This document shows, one piece after another, positions 1 to 9,277 of a stretch of 64,000 nucleotides of DNA. The DNA is from AWTP1-13 sp033764875. Its GTDB lineage: Bacteria > Pseudomonadota > Alphaproteobacteria > Rhizobiales > Hyphomicrobiaceae. The stretch is from NCBI GenBank assembly GCA_033764875.1, contig JANRIO010000033.1:51731-115730 (forward strand). The letters are read 5' to 3'. Each line of letters opens with the position of its first letter. Position 1 is the first letter of the stretch. The translations under genes were made by a program, and so were the position numbers. The notes under the pieces are model-generated. The model had not been told where the DNA came from and searched no databases. It worked only from the letters and a program-made list of their open reading frames with translations.

Positions 1-974
1 CCGAGCGCGAGCCGCCCCCGCCGCTCAGCCGCCAGCGCGTCAAGCTGCCGATCAAGACCGGCGTCAAGGTCATCGACATGTTCACGCCGATCTGCGCCGG
101 CCAGCGCATCGGCATCTTCGCCGGCTCCGGCGTCGGCAAGTCGACGCTGCTCGCCATGCTCGCCCGCTCCAAGGGCTTCGACTCGGTCGTCATCGCTCTC
201 GTCGGCGAGCGCGGCCGCGAGGTGCGCGAGTTCATGGAGGACGCGCTGGGCCCGGCCCTTGCCCGCGCCGTCACCGTGGTCGCGACGGGCGACGAGAGCC
301 CGATGATGCGCAGGCTGGCCCCGCGCACGGCCCTCTCCATCGCCGAGCACTTCCGCGACCAGGGCGAGAGCGTGCTGCTGATCGTGGATTCCGTCACCCG
401 CTACGCCCACGCCGCCCGCGACGTGGCGCTGGCCGCGGGCGAGCCGCCGGTCGCCCGTGGCTACACGCCGAGCGTCTTCTCCGACCTGCCCAAGCTGCTC
501 GAGCGCGCCGGCCCCGGCGCCGAGGGCTCCGGCATGATCACCGGCGTGTTCTCGGTCCTCGTCGACGGCGATGATCACAACGATCCCGTCGCCGACAACA
601 TCCGCGGCACCCTCGACGGCCACATCGTTCTCGACCGCGCCATTGCCGACGCCGGCCGCTTTCCCGCCGTCAACGTGCTGGGCTCCATCTCGCGCCTGGC
701 GCAGATGGCCTGGTCCAAGGATCAGGCCCAGCTCATCGGCAGGCTCAAGGCCATGATCGCGCGCTTCGAGGAGACCCGCGACCTGCGGCTCATGGGCGGC
801 TACCGTGCGGGCTCCGATCCCGCGCTCGATCGCGCCATCGACATCGTCCCGCGCCTCTACGATGCCATCCGCCAGGCGCCGTCCGATCCCGTCAGCGCCG
901 ACGTCTTCCAGGACATCGCGCGCGCCCTGTCCGCCGAGCCTGCGCAAGCCCAGCAGCGCCCGGCCGGCCGCTGA
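1..974 (+). CDS. fliI: Flagellar protein-export ATPase FliI, 5'-truncated by the window
   Basis: This is the cytoplasmic ATPase of the flagellar type III export apparatus, related to the F1 beta subunit and YscN. The reading frame is open from base 3 and about 323 codons are visible of a usual ~440, so roughly the first 120 residues lie outside the window. The Walker A motif GSGVGKST lies near bases 124-147, a LLIVDSVTRYA Walker B region near 380-412, and the family motif GYTPSVFSDLPKLLERAG follows. The end carries the normal FliI C-terminal helices. No other flagellar structural gene is visible, but an MCP and CheW occur 32 kb away, which fits a motile cell. It could be a YscN-type paralogue, but FliI is more likely. 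Confidence 0.9.
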   Translation, partial: EREPPPPLSRQRVKLPIKTGVKVIDMFTPICAGQRIGIFAGSGVGKSTLLAMLARSKGFDSVVIALVGERGREVREFMEDALGPALARAVTVVATGDESPMMRRLAPRTALSIAEHFRDQGESVLLIVDSVTRYAHAARDVALAAGEPPVARGYTPSVFSDLPKLLERAGPGAEGSGMITGVFSVLVDGDDHNDPVADNIRGTLDGHIVLDRAIADAGRFPAVNVLGSISRLAQMAWSKDQAQLIGRLKAMIARFEETRDLRLMGGYRAGSDPALDRAIDIVPRLYDAIRQAPSDPVSADVFQDIARALSAEPAQAQQRPAGR

Positions 975-987
975 GGGCAGCGGCGCC

Positions 988-2091
988 TTACGACGCCTGC
1001 AGCACGCCGCGCCGGATCTGGTCCTCCTCGATCGACTCGAACAGCGCCTTGAAGTTGCCCTCGCCGAAGCCCTCGTCGCCCTTCCTCTGGATGAACTCGA
1101 AGAAGATCGGCCCGATCACGGTCTTGGAGAAGATCTGCAGCAGGATGCGCGTCTGGCCGCCGTCCACCACGCCTTCGCCGTCGATCAGGATGCCGTGCCG
1201 CTTCATGCGCGCGACCGGCTCCGTATGTCCCCGCACGCGCGAGAACGAGCGGTCGTAGTAGACGTCCGGCGGGCCGGGCATGAACTCCAGGCCTCGCGCC
1301 GCGATGGCGTCCGTCGCCGCGTAGATGTCGTCCGTGCCGACCGCGATGTGCTGGATGCCTTCGCCCTTGTAGGCGCGCAGGTATTCCTCGATCTGGCTCT
1401 TGTCGTCCGCGCTCTCGTTGATCGGGATCCGGATCTTGCCGCACGGCGAGGTCAGCGCCCGGCTGTGCAGTCCCGTCAGCTTGCCCTCGATGTTGAAGAA
1501 GCGGATCTCGCGGAAGTTGAAGGTGTCGTGGTAGAATTTGTACCAGGTGTCCATGTTCCCGCGCATCACGTTGTGCGTGAGATGGTCGATGTAGTGGAAG
1601 CCGACGCCCTTCGGTGCCGGGTCGGCGTCCCCGAGCCAGGTATACTCGCCGGCATACGGCGAGCCCTTCGCGCCGTACGTCTCGACGAGATAGAGCAGCG
1701 AGCCGCCGATGCCGACCACCGCCGGCACGTCGAGGGACTTGTCGCGGCCGGTGTACTCCGTCCCGCCGAGCCCCAGGACGCGCCTCAGGGCATGCTTGGC
1801 ATCGACGACGCGCCACGCCATCGCCGGCGCGCAGGGTCCGTGCTCGGCCACGAAGCGGGCAGCGTGCGCCCCGGGCTCCCGGTTGAGGATGTAGTTGATG
1901 CCGCCCTGACGGTAGAGCGAGATGTCCTTGTGCCTGTGCCGCGCCACCTCCGTGTAGCCCATGGATCGGAACAGGCGCGCCAGCGTCTCGGGCTCGGGAT
2001 GCGCGAACTCGACGAACTCGAAGCCGTCGGTGCCGGCGGGGTTCGCGGGGGTGATGCTGGCGGGCGGGGCATCGTGCGGGAAGGGACCCAT
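988..2091 (-). CDS. hppD: 4-hydroxyphenylpyruvate dioxygenase
   Basis: The enzyme converts 4-hydroxyphenylpyruvate and O2 to homogentisate in tyrosine and phenylalanine breakdown, using non-heme Fe(II) in the cytoplasm. The protein has 367 residues, normal for bacterial HPPD. The iron-binding triad can be placed at His170 (in YIDHLTHNV), His248 (in GIQHIAVG) and Glu332 (in FFEFIQRKG). The C-terminal motif GDEGFGEGNFKALFESIEEDQ is diagnostic. The ATG at 2091 was chosen over an upstream start at 2211 because AGGAG lies 8 nt before it and homology begins soon after. It is divergent from an Lrp/AsnC regulator, which probably controls it. No homogentisate dioxygenase gene is adjacent. Confidence 0.95.
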   Translation of the reverse strand: MGPFPHDAPPASITPANPAGTDGFEFVEFAHPEPETLARLFRSMGYTEVARHRHKDISLYRQGGINYILNREPGAHAARFVAEHGPCAPAMAWRVVDAKHALRRVLGLGGTEYTGRDKSLDVPAVVGIGGSLLYLVETYGAKGSPYAGEYTWLGDADPAPKGVGFHYIDHLTHNVMRGNMDTWYKFYHDTFNFREIRFFNIEGKLTGLHSRALTSPCGKIRIPINESADDKSQIEEYLRAYKGEGIQHIAVGTDDIYAATDAIAARGLEFMPGPPDVYYDRSFSRVRGHTEPVARMKRHGILIDGEGVVDGGQTRILLQIFSKTVIGPIFFEFIQRKGDEGFGEGNFKALFESIEEDQIRRGVLQAS

Positions 2092-2222
2092 TGAGGCTCT
2101 CCTGTGCGTGCGCGTTGCGAGTCTGACTGAGATCAGTCTAGCGCCGACCGCGCGCAACGTGCTTGCATTGTGGCGGAATTTCGGGAGATCCTCACACGAA
2201 CCGCGCAACAAATGTCGCTTTC
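2092..2222. promoter_or_regulatory. Divergent hppD / lrp control region with inverted repeats
   Basis: This 131-bp gap separates divergent starts. It holds the inverted repeat GACTGA-GA-TCAGTC at 2125-2138, flanked by outward arms CGTTGCG (2112-2118) and CGCAACG (2153-2159). The symmetry and position suggest binding sites for the adjacent Lrp/AsnC protein. That it is an operator is inferred. Confidence 0.4.
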
Positions 2223-2783
2223 ATGCAAGAACCAAGCATCGACGAGATCGACCTCCGCCTGCTGGCGGCCCTGCAGGAGGACGGCCGCCTGACCAACTTC
2301 GAGCTGGCCGAGCGGGCGGGCCTCTCCGCCTCGCAGTGCTCGCGCCGCCGCGCGGCATTGGAGGAGAAGGGGATCATCGAGGCCTATCGCGCCTGCCTGT
2401 CCGCCGAGGCGCTCGGCCTGCGCATCATCGTCTTCGTGCAGGTCCGCCTCGCCGCGCACTCGCCCGACAACTCGCGCCGCTTCCAGCGGCTGATCGACGG
2501 CCTCGACGCTGTGCAGGAGGCCTACGCGCTGACCGGCGAGGCGGACTACCTCATGAAGCTGATCGTGCCCGATCTCAGGAGCCTGTCGCACATCCTCAAC
2601 GACGTGCTGTTGCCGCACGGGTCCGTCGCCCAGGTGCGCTCCTCGATCGTGCTGGACCGCCTGAAGCAGACCACCAGGCTTCCGCTGCCGGCCGCGGCGC
2701 GGGCAGCGCCCGCCGCCGACGCTGCCCCGCCGCGGCGCAAGGCCCGCCAGCGCCGCCGCGGCGCCGCTGCGAGAGGGGCGTGA
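2223..2783 (+). CDS. Lrp/AsnC-family transcriptional regulator beside hppD
   Basis: This is a 186-residue DNA-binding regulator. An AsnC-type winged helix occupies about residues 4-65 (DEIDLRLLAALQEDGRL, then a helix-turn-helix with LSASQCSRRRAALEEKGII). A RAM/AsnC ligand-binding domain follows, with the typical GEADYLMKLIVPDL. The last ~35 residues are an Ala/Arg/Pro-rich basic tail not usual in the family. The ATG at 2223 was chosen because the Lrp homology begins 4 codons later. Divergence from hppD suggests it responds to an aromatic amino acid or keto acid; that is inference. Confidence 0.9.
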   Translation: MQEPSIDEIDLRLLAALQEDGRLTNFELAERAGLSASQCSRRRAALEEKGIIEAYRACLSAEALGLRIIVFVQVRLAAHSPDNSRRFQRLIDGLDAVQEAYALTGEADYLMKLIVPDLRSLSHILNDVLLPHGSVAQVRSSIVLDRLKQTTRLPLPAAARAAPAADAAPPRRKARQRRRGAAARGA

Positions 2784-2810
2784 ATGCGGCGGGTGGCGCC
2801 GCGCCATACT

Positions 2811-2841
2811 GAAAAGGCCCCGCGCGTTCCCGCGCGAGGCC
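2811..2841 (-). terminator. Hairpin after the first Liv binding-protein gene
   Basis: Read on the minus strand, GGCC-T-CGCGCG pairs with CGCGCG-G-GGCC around a 4-nt loop (one T/G internal wobble or mismatch) and is followed by CTTTTC. It lies 27 nt past the stop of the binding-protein gene, between convergent genes. It is a likely intrinsic terminator for the minus-strand gene. Confidence 0.55.
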
Positions 2842-2867
2842 TCGGTCTGCCGCAGCTTGCGCTGGGA

Positions 2868-4130
2868 TTACATCTTCGCCTTCTCGGCCCACGTCGGCAT
2901 CGGGTACTTCACCTCGCACGTCGACAGCTCGAACGGATAGATGGTGCAGTAGGCGCCCTTCTGCACCTGCATCAGGATCGGACGTACCAGGGTGTTCTGG
3001 CCCTTCGCGTCGAACTTCACGCCCCTGTAGGGAACGATCAGCTGGTCGGCGGGGATGTCCGTCGCCACGAGCGCGGCCCGGATCTTCTCCGGATCGGTCG
3101 ACCCTGCGCGATTGATCGCATCGAGCAGCGTCATCATGCCCGTGAACGCCCGCGCCGGCGCGTCCGACAGGTCACGGCCGTTCGAGTGCTTCTTGAAGAT
3201 CTCGTTGACCTTGGTGATGAGCGGAATGCGCTTGGCGAGATCGCTGTTGTAGGGCGAGCGCGTGATGGCGCCTTCCGCATCCTTGCCCATCGTCGAGATG
3301 AACGTCGGGTCCGTGAAGCCGGCGTTCTGCGCCACGATCAGCTTCGGATTGAAATCGAGCTCCTTCGACGTCCGCAGCAGCAGGAAGGTGTCGGACGTGT
3401 AGGACGAGGGCAGCAGCACGTCGGCGTTGGCCGCCTTCAGGCGCTGCACCTCCGAGGTGAGCGAGGTCGTCTGCGCCTTGTAGGTGATGTCCTCGAGCAC
3501 CTTGTAGCCCTGCGCCTTGGCGAGGCCGTTCTGCACCTTCGCGCTGTCCGACCCGTAGGCCGTATCCTCGTGGAACAGCGCGACGCTCTCGAGCTTCTTG
3601 CCGGTCTTGGCCGAGAGATCCTTCATGAAGTCGAACATGAGCTTCGAGAAGTCCTCGTCCGTCGGCGTCGTGCGGAAGAAGAACGTGAAGCCGCGCTCCG
3701 TGAGGGCCGGCGACGTGGAGCTGTCGTTGACGAACGGGATGCCGGCCCGCTCCGCCGCCTGGCTCGCTGCCGCGGTGACCGAGGAGAAGTACGCGCCGAA
3801 CATCGCGGCGACCTTCTCCTGCGTGATCATGCGCTCGGTTTCGCTCAAGCCCACCTCGGGCTTGCCCTGGTGATCGGCGATGACCAGTTTGATCTTCGCG
3901 CCGCCGAGCCCCGGGAGGCCTTTGCTTTTGGCGAGCGGCAACGGCAGGTCGGCGCCTTCGTTGACGATCTCGATCGCTGTCTTCACGGCGGCAGCAGCAT
4001 CGATGCCGACCTGTGCGACCGGACCCGAGAGCGGGTAGATCACACCGATCTTCACTTCCTGTTGGGCTTGCGCAGCCACGGTGCCGGCCAAAAGCGCGGC
4101 GACCGCAAACGCAATTTTCATAGGCTTCAT
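2868..4130 (-). CDS. ABC transporter substrate-binding protein, branched-chain amino acid (Liv/Urt) type
   Basis: This is a periplasmic type I binding protein of 420 residues. A Sec signal peptide covers about residues 1-26 (hydrophobic FAVAALLAGTVAAQAQ, cleavage near AQA-QQ). The mature part opens with VKIGVIYPLSGPVAQVG, the standard LivJ/LivK opening. The ATG at 4130 was chosen over GTG 4139 and ATG 4121 because AGGAG and GAGGT lie just upstream. It is divergent from livHMGF with a 65-bp gap, so it very likely serves that transporter. The ligand cannot be read from sequence: amino acids, amides, urea and aromatic acids all occur in this family. Confidence 0.9.
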   Translation of the reverse strand: MKPMKIAFAVAALLAGTVAAQAQQEVKIGVIYPLSGPVAQVGIDAAAAVKTAIEIVNEGADLPLPLAKSKGLPGLGGAKIKLVIADHQGKPEVGLSETERMITQEKVAAMFGAYFSSVTAAASQAAERAGIPFVNDSSTSPALTERGFTFFFRTTPTDEDFSKLMFDFMKDLSAKTGKKLESVALFHEDTAYGSDSAKVQNGLAKAQGYKVLEDITYKAQTTSLTSEVQRLKAANADVLLPSSYTSDTFLLLRTSKELDFNPKLIVAQNAGFTDPTFISTMGKDAEGAITRSPYNSDLAKRIPLITKVNEIFKKHSNGRDLSDAPARAFTGMMTLLDAINRAGSTDPEKIRAALVATDIPADQLIVPYRGVKFDAKGQNTLVRPILMQVQKGAYCTIYPFELSTCEVKYPMPTWAEKAKM

Positions 4131-4195
4131 TGACCTCACTCCTGTTCAGTGCGAAACCACTATCGGATTTGGCGTGGTTCCGGAGCGTTCGTCAA
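4131..4195. promoter_or_regulatory. Divergent control region of the first Liv cluster
   Basis: The short gap between the binding-protein gene and livH contains AACCAC (4155-4160) and GTGGTT (4174-4179), an inverted repeat with a 13-nt spacer. It must hold both promoters if both starts are right. An operator role is inferred from symmetry and place. Confidence 0.35.
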
Positions 4196-5059
4196 TTGTC
4201 TACCGAAGTCCTGCTGCAAGCAGTCGTCAGTGGCCTCCTCATGGGCCTCATCTACGCTCTCGTTGCCGTCGGCCTGAGCCTAATATTTGGGCTTATGGAG
4301 ATCGTAAATTTTGCACATGGCGAGTTTCTCATGCTGGCCATGTTCGCGTCTTTCTGGTTTTGGGTCCTCGGTATCGACCCGATTTTCTCACTTCCCCTCG
4401 TGGCAATCATTCTCGGCCTCGCCGGTCTTGCAGTGCACTACGGGATCATTCGCCGCCTGTTGACCGCGCCGATGCTCGCCCAGGTCTGTGGCACCTTCGG
4501 CCTCGCGGTAGCGCTGAGAGCGGGCGCACAATTCCTGTGGACGCCTGACTTCCGCACCATCTCGAACCCGCTCATGGCCGGCCGCGTGCAGCTGGGCGGG
4601 CTCTATATCGGCCAGCCCCAGCTTGTCGCCGGCGCGGTTTGCCTGCTGGCCTTTGTCCTCCTCTACCTGTTCGTGACGCGCACCGAGACGGGGCTCGCCC
4701 TTCAGGCCACCGCGCAGGACCGGCAGGCTGCCGCCGTAATGGGCATCCCGACCGAGCGCATGTCGGCGCTCGGCTGGGCGATCGGGCTCGGTTGCGTCGG
4801 CGTTGCTGGCAGCATGCTCTCGACATTCTTCTATATCTTTCCCGACGTCGGCGTGAATTTTGCTTTGCTGGCGTTCGTGGCGGTGGCGCTGGGCGGCTTC
4901 GGCAGCATCCTCGGCAGCCTCGTCGCCGGGATTCTCATCGGCCTCGTCGAATCCGTCGGCGGCGTGCTCTTCGACCCCTCATACAAGGCGCTGATCGTGT
5001 TCGGTCTCTATCTCGCAGTCGTCATCTCCCGGCCCACTGGGCTGTTCGGCAGGTTCTGA
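4196..5059 (+). CDS. livH: Branched-chain amino acid ABC transporter permease LivH type
   Basis: This is an inner-membrane permease of about 287 residues with around eight hydrophobic segments. The opening LLQAVVSGLLMGLIYALVAV and the family motif GLMEIVNFAHGEFLML are characteristic. It pairs with the LivM-like permease 5 nt downstream and two ATPases to form the importer. The start is uncertain. TTG at 4196 is preferred because GGAG lies about 10 nt upstream and homology begins at once; the in-frame ATG at 4130 would overlap the divergent gene and add 22 residues unlike the family. Confidence 0.9.
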   Translation: MSTEVLLQAVVSGLLMGLIYALVAVGLSLIFGLMEIVNFAHGEFLMLAMFASFWFWVLGIDPIFSLPLVAIILGLAGLAVHYGIIRRLLTAPMLAQVCGTFGLAVALRAGAQFLWTPDFRTISNPLMAGRVQLGGLYIGQPQLVAGAVCLLAFVLLYLFVTRTETGLALQATAQDRQAAAVMGIPTERMSALGWAIGLGCVGVAGSMLSTFFYIFPDVGVNFALLAFVAVALGGFGSILGSLVAGILIGLVESVGGVLFDPSYKALIVFGLYLAVVISRPTGLFGRF

Positions 5060-5064
5060 GACGC

Positions 5065-6098
5065 ATGTCGACCGACAAGGCGCGCCTCCTCGAAGCCGCT
5101 CGTGCCGAGCCCCTTTGGCCTCGCCCGCCGCTGTGGGTGCTGGTGCTCGGCGCCCTCCTCGCCACCGCTCTTGTGGCCTTCCCGCTCGTGGGCACGACGA
5201 CCTTCTCCCACCACGTGATGATTCTCATTTTTCTCTATGCCCTGATGGCGCAGGCCTGGAACGTGATGGCGGGACTTTCCGGCCAGATCAGCCTGGGCCA
5301 TGCCATGTTCTTCGGCATCGGCGCCTACGTGACGGGTGTGCTCTTCATACGCTTCGGCATCACGCCGTGGATCGGCATTCTTGCCGGCATGGCCGCGGCC
5401 GCGCTTGCCGCCCTTGCCGTCGGCGTACCCACCTTGCGCCTCAAGGGGCACTATTTCGCCATCGCCACGCTGCTGATCGGCTCCAGCGTGCAGATCATCT
5501 TCCAGCGCTGGGATTTCGTCGGGGCCGCCTCCGGCCTCATGTATCCCTTGAAGCGCGGCACGCCGTGGCTGCACCTGCAGTTCCACACCAGCAAGGTACC
5601 CTACTACTACCTTGCGCTTGCCGCCGCCGCCCTCGCGTTCCTGCTCGTCTGGTACCTGCGCCGCAGCCGCTTCGGATTCAGGCTGCAGGCGGTGCGCGAC
5701 GAGTCGGAGGCGGCCGCGAGCCTGGGCATCGGCGTGGCCCGGCACAAGGTGATGGCCTTCATGCTGTCGGCGGCCATGATGGCGCTCGCCGGCGCCTTCT
5801 ATGCCCAGTACATCCTGGTGCTGGATCCCGAGCGCGTGTTCTCTGCCGACATCTCCGTCATTGTGGTGCTGATGACGGTGCTGGGCGGCTCGGGCACGCT
5901 CTGGGGCCCCGCCCTTGGCGCCGCCATCCTCGTGCCGCTGTCCGAGTACAGCCGCATCTGGCTCGGCGGCACGGGCAAGACCGTCGATCTCATCATCTAC
6001 GGTCTTCTCATCATGGCCATCTGCATGTGGCGCCCGGCCGGCGTCATCAGCCTGTTCGCCGACCGTCTGCGGCGCCGCATGCCGGCGGAGACGCAGCA

Positions 6099-6102
<4 letters not shown>
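5065..6102 (+). CDS. livM: Branched-chain amino acid ABC transporter permease LivM type
   Basis: This is the second membrane subunit, 345 residues, with about nine hydrophobic segments. The motifs AWNVMAGLSGQISLGHAMFFGIGAY and the cytoplasmic EAA-like loop AVRDESEAAASLGIGVARHK are typical LivM features. The ATG at 5065 lies 5 nt after the livH stop. The gene ends in an ATGA overlap with the next gene, so translation is probably coupled. Confidence 0.93.
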
Positions 6103-6816
<714 letters not shown>

Positions 6817-6827
<11 letters not shown>

Positions 6828-7524
6828 GGTGAAGGATCTCGAGGTCGCCTACGGCGACTACCAGGTGGTGTGGGGCGTCTCGCTGACCGTGGCACAGGGC
6901 GAGAGCGTGGCGCTGCTCGGGCCCAACGGCTCCGGCAAGAGCACCGTGGTCAACACCATCAGCGGGCTCAACCGCGCCAAGGCGGGCGACATCGTATTCG
7001 ACGGGCAGAGCATCGTGCGCGAGCCCACGCACGCCCGCGCCCCCATCGGCATCGCGCACGTGCTCGAGCGCCGGCGCGTGTTCCCGCACCTCACCGTCCT
7101 GCAGAACCTCAAGCTCGGAGCCTGGCATCCGCGCGCCAAGGCGGAGCGGGAGGCCTCGCTCAAGCGCGCCTTCGCGCTCTTTCCGCGCCTCGACGAGCGC
7201 CGGGACCAGCTCGCCCGCACCATGTCGGGGGGCGAGCAGCAGATGCTCGCCATTGCCCGCGGCCTGATGTCCCTGCCGCGGCTGCTCATGGTCGACGAGC
7301 CTTTCCTGGGCCTCGCCCCCCAGGTCATGGAGCAGATGCAGGGCGTGTTCGAGCGCCTCAAGTCCGAGGGCATGGCCATCCTCTTCATCGAGCAGAACGT
7401 GCGCCTGGCACTCTCCATGGCGACGCGCGGCTACATCCTCGAGAGCGGCCGCCTGGCCATATCCGGTGCCTCCGGCAGCCTTATCGACAGCCCCGAGGTC
7501 CGCCGCATCTTCCTGGGCGGCTAG
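6817..7524 (+). CDS. livF: Liv-type ABC transporter ATPase LivF
   Basis: This is the second ATPase subunit, 235 residues. Walker A is GPNGSGKST, the signature is MSGGEQQMLAIARGL and Walker B is LLMVDEP, all intact. ATG 6817 was chosen because MLLEVKDLEVAYGDYQ is the normal LivF start; it overlaps livG by 11 nt. It is the last gene of the first liv operon. Confidence 0.93.
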
Positions 7525-7606
7525 CCGGCTTTCCCTGCACCCTTTGCCAGTCCTCCATCGCCGTGCTTCAAGTAGGCAGGGGCGCACCTCATGGAGAGGC
7601 GGGGGG

Positions 7607-8329
7607 ATGGCCGTCGCAGGGCTCAGGTTGGCAGTCTTCTGCGCCACCGCCGTGCTGGCGCTTGCGGCGCCGCAGACATCCGTACGTGCCGCCGAGCCCG
7701 TCAAGCGCATTGCCGTCTACGTCGAACCCTTCTATCGCGCCGCCGGCGGGCCCGGCGGCACACCGCACGTCCAGGTCGGCGCCACCTTCGACAGCCTTCT
7801 GCGCTCCAATGCGCTCGCCGACATCAATGCCGCCCGCGACCTCGTGACGGCGAAGCCGGGCCTGGTCTCACCGATGACGCTGATGGTGCTCGCCATCCGC
7901 TACTACGATCTCGGCGCCCGCGACGATGCCGTGTTCTGGTTCTACGCCGCGAAAGACCGCATGCTCTCCCTGCTCGAGGTCGCCGAGCCCGGCACGCCGG
8001 CCCTCGCGCAGGCCTCGCACGCGATCGCGGCCTTCAGCCAGCTCGCCGGCCCGGTCGTCAACGGCTACGCCTTCTGCGACATCGAGCAGCAGGCCCGGCA
8101 GCGGCTGGCGGCGTTCCGCTGGGTCGAGGCCAATCCCTATCAGGCGATATTCCTCGACAGGGTGCCCGCCCGCGGCCCCGACCGCAAGGCCTTGCTCGGC
8201 AAGGCCCTCTCCGCCATCGCGGCGCAGATCGAGAAGGAGCGCGCCTACCTCGCCGACCCCGCCAATCGCAAGAGGTTCAGGGAGGATCGTCTCAGCAGCG
8301 AGACAGACAGCAGGTACTGCTGGCGCTAG
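7607..8329 (+). CDS. Exported protein of unknown function
   Basis: This 240-residue protein starts with a likely Sec signal peptide (about residues 1-29, hydrophobic LRLAVFCATAVLALAAP, cleavage near VRA-AE). The mature part is soluble and mostly helical, with two Cys residues (in AFCDIEQQ and the C-terminal YCWR). No family is recognised. ATG 7607 was chosen because of the signal peptide and a GGAGAGG-like ribosome site upstream. It lies 82 nt after livF on the same strand, so it may be read through from the transporter operon, but a role in transport is only a guess. Confidence 0.7.
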   Translation: MAVAGLRLAVFCATAVLALAAPQTSVRAAEPVKRIAVYVEPFYRAAGGPGGTPHVQVGATFDSLLRSNALADINAARDLVTAKPGLVSPMTLMVLAIRYYDLGARDDAVFWFYAAKDRMLSLLEVAEPGTPALAQASHAIAAFSQLAGPVVNGYAFCDIEQQARQRLAAFRWVEANPYQAIFLDRVPARGPDRKALLGKALSAIAAQIEKERAYLADPANRKRFREDRLSSETDSRYCWR

Positions 8330-8452
8330 CACGTCAGCCCTCGAGGCCGGAAGGGAGCAGGAAGCAGGTGGTCGATCGCTCGCGATTCCTGTGCACCATC
8401 GCAAGCCGGCCCGACCATGCGATAGACGCTTAACGACAACCGGGAGGAAGCC

Positions 8453-9085
8453 ATGCCGACACTGGAGATCTTGGGAGTTCCATTCAGCAACTACGTCCGC
8501 AGCGTGCGCATGCTGTGCGAGGAGAAGGGCGTGTCCTATACGCTCAATCCGCTGCTGCCGCAGTGCGACGAGATCAAGGCGATCCACCCGGCGGGGCAGG
8601 TCCCGTGCATGCGCCACGGGGACGTGACGCTGTTCGAGAGCAAGGCGATCGCGACCTACATCGACCGGGTCTTCCCCGGGCCGAGGTTCATCCCCGACGA
8701 GCCCGAGGCCGGCGCCAAGGTCGAGCAATGGGTGTCCTTCGGCAACGTCAAAGTCGACCGCTGGATCATGCGCGAGTTCGTCGTGCCATCCGTCTTCTTC
8801 GACAAGGCCAAAGGCCCCGACACGGCGAGGATCGCCGCGGCGCTGCCCGAGATCGAGAAGGTCTGCGCCGCCCTCGACAAGGCTGTGGCAGGAACGGGCT
8901 ATCTCGTCGGCAACAGCCTCACCTACGCCGACATGAACGTTCTGCCCATGCTGAACACCTTTGGCGGCTTCCCGCAAGGCGCGGAAACATTGGCGAAATT
9001 CCCGAGCCTGCAGGCGTACGCCGCCAAGCTGAGCGAGCGGCCGTCGTTCCAGCGCACGGCACCTCCGCCGCGGGCCAAGAAGTAG
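8453..9085 (+). CDS. Glutathione S-transferase family protein
   Basis: This 210-residue protein has the two-domain GST layout. An N-terminal thioredoxin-like half (LEILGVPFSNYVRSVRMLCEEKGV, with a conserved cis-Pro in GQVPCM and LFESKAIATYI) covers about residues 1-80. An all-helical C-terminal half carries the N-cap motif LTYADMNVLP. The residue after the first strand is Ser/Asn, as in theta/beta-like bacterial GSTs. The substrate is unknown. The gene stands alone, followed by a G/C hairpin (9113-9140). Confidence 0.88.
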   Translation: MPTLEILGVPFSNYVRSVRMLCEEKGVSYTLNPLLPQCDEIKAIHPAGQVPCMRHGDVTLFESKAIATYIDRVFPGPRFIPDEPEAGAKVEQWVSFGNVKVDRWIMREFVVPSVFFDKAKGPDTARIAAALPEIEKVCAALDKAVAGTGYLVGNSLTYADMNVLPMLNTFGGFPQGAETLAKFPSLQAYAAKLSERPSFQRTAPPPRAKK

Positions 9086-9112
9086 CCGACGCCTCGTCCG
9101 GCAAGTCGGGAT

Positions 9113-9140
9113 CGGCCCCCGTGCCTGCGCATGGGGGCCG
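9113..9140. repeat. G/C-rich hairpin after the GST gene
   Basis: CGGCCCCC (9113-9120) pairs perfectly with GGGGGCCG (9133-9140) around a 12-nt loop. It lies 27 nt after the GST stop. No T-run follows, so it is more likely an RNA-stabilising or weak terminator structure than a classic terminator. Confidence 0.4.
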
Positions 9141-9277
9141 GGATGCCGGAGGCAAACCGCCGCCACTGAGCGCCTTCATCCGGCCCCGGTGGCGACCCGT
9201 GCCGCGGCTGCCCCATTGGCAAACGCGGCCCTCGTACCTTATCCTTTACGTCAACATACAAGAACGGGAGGAGTGCG

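Noticed and set aside
805..2094. 429-codon plus-strand frame opposite hppD
   Set aside because: hppD has its full catalytic triad and ribosome site on the other strand; this is a shadow frame.
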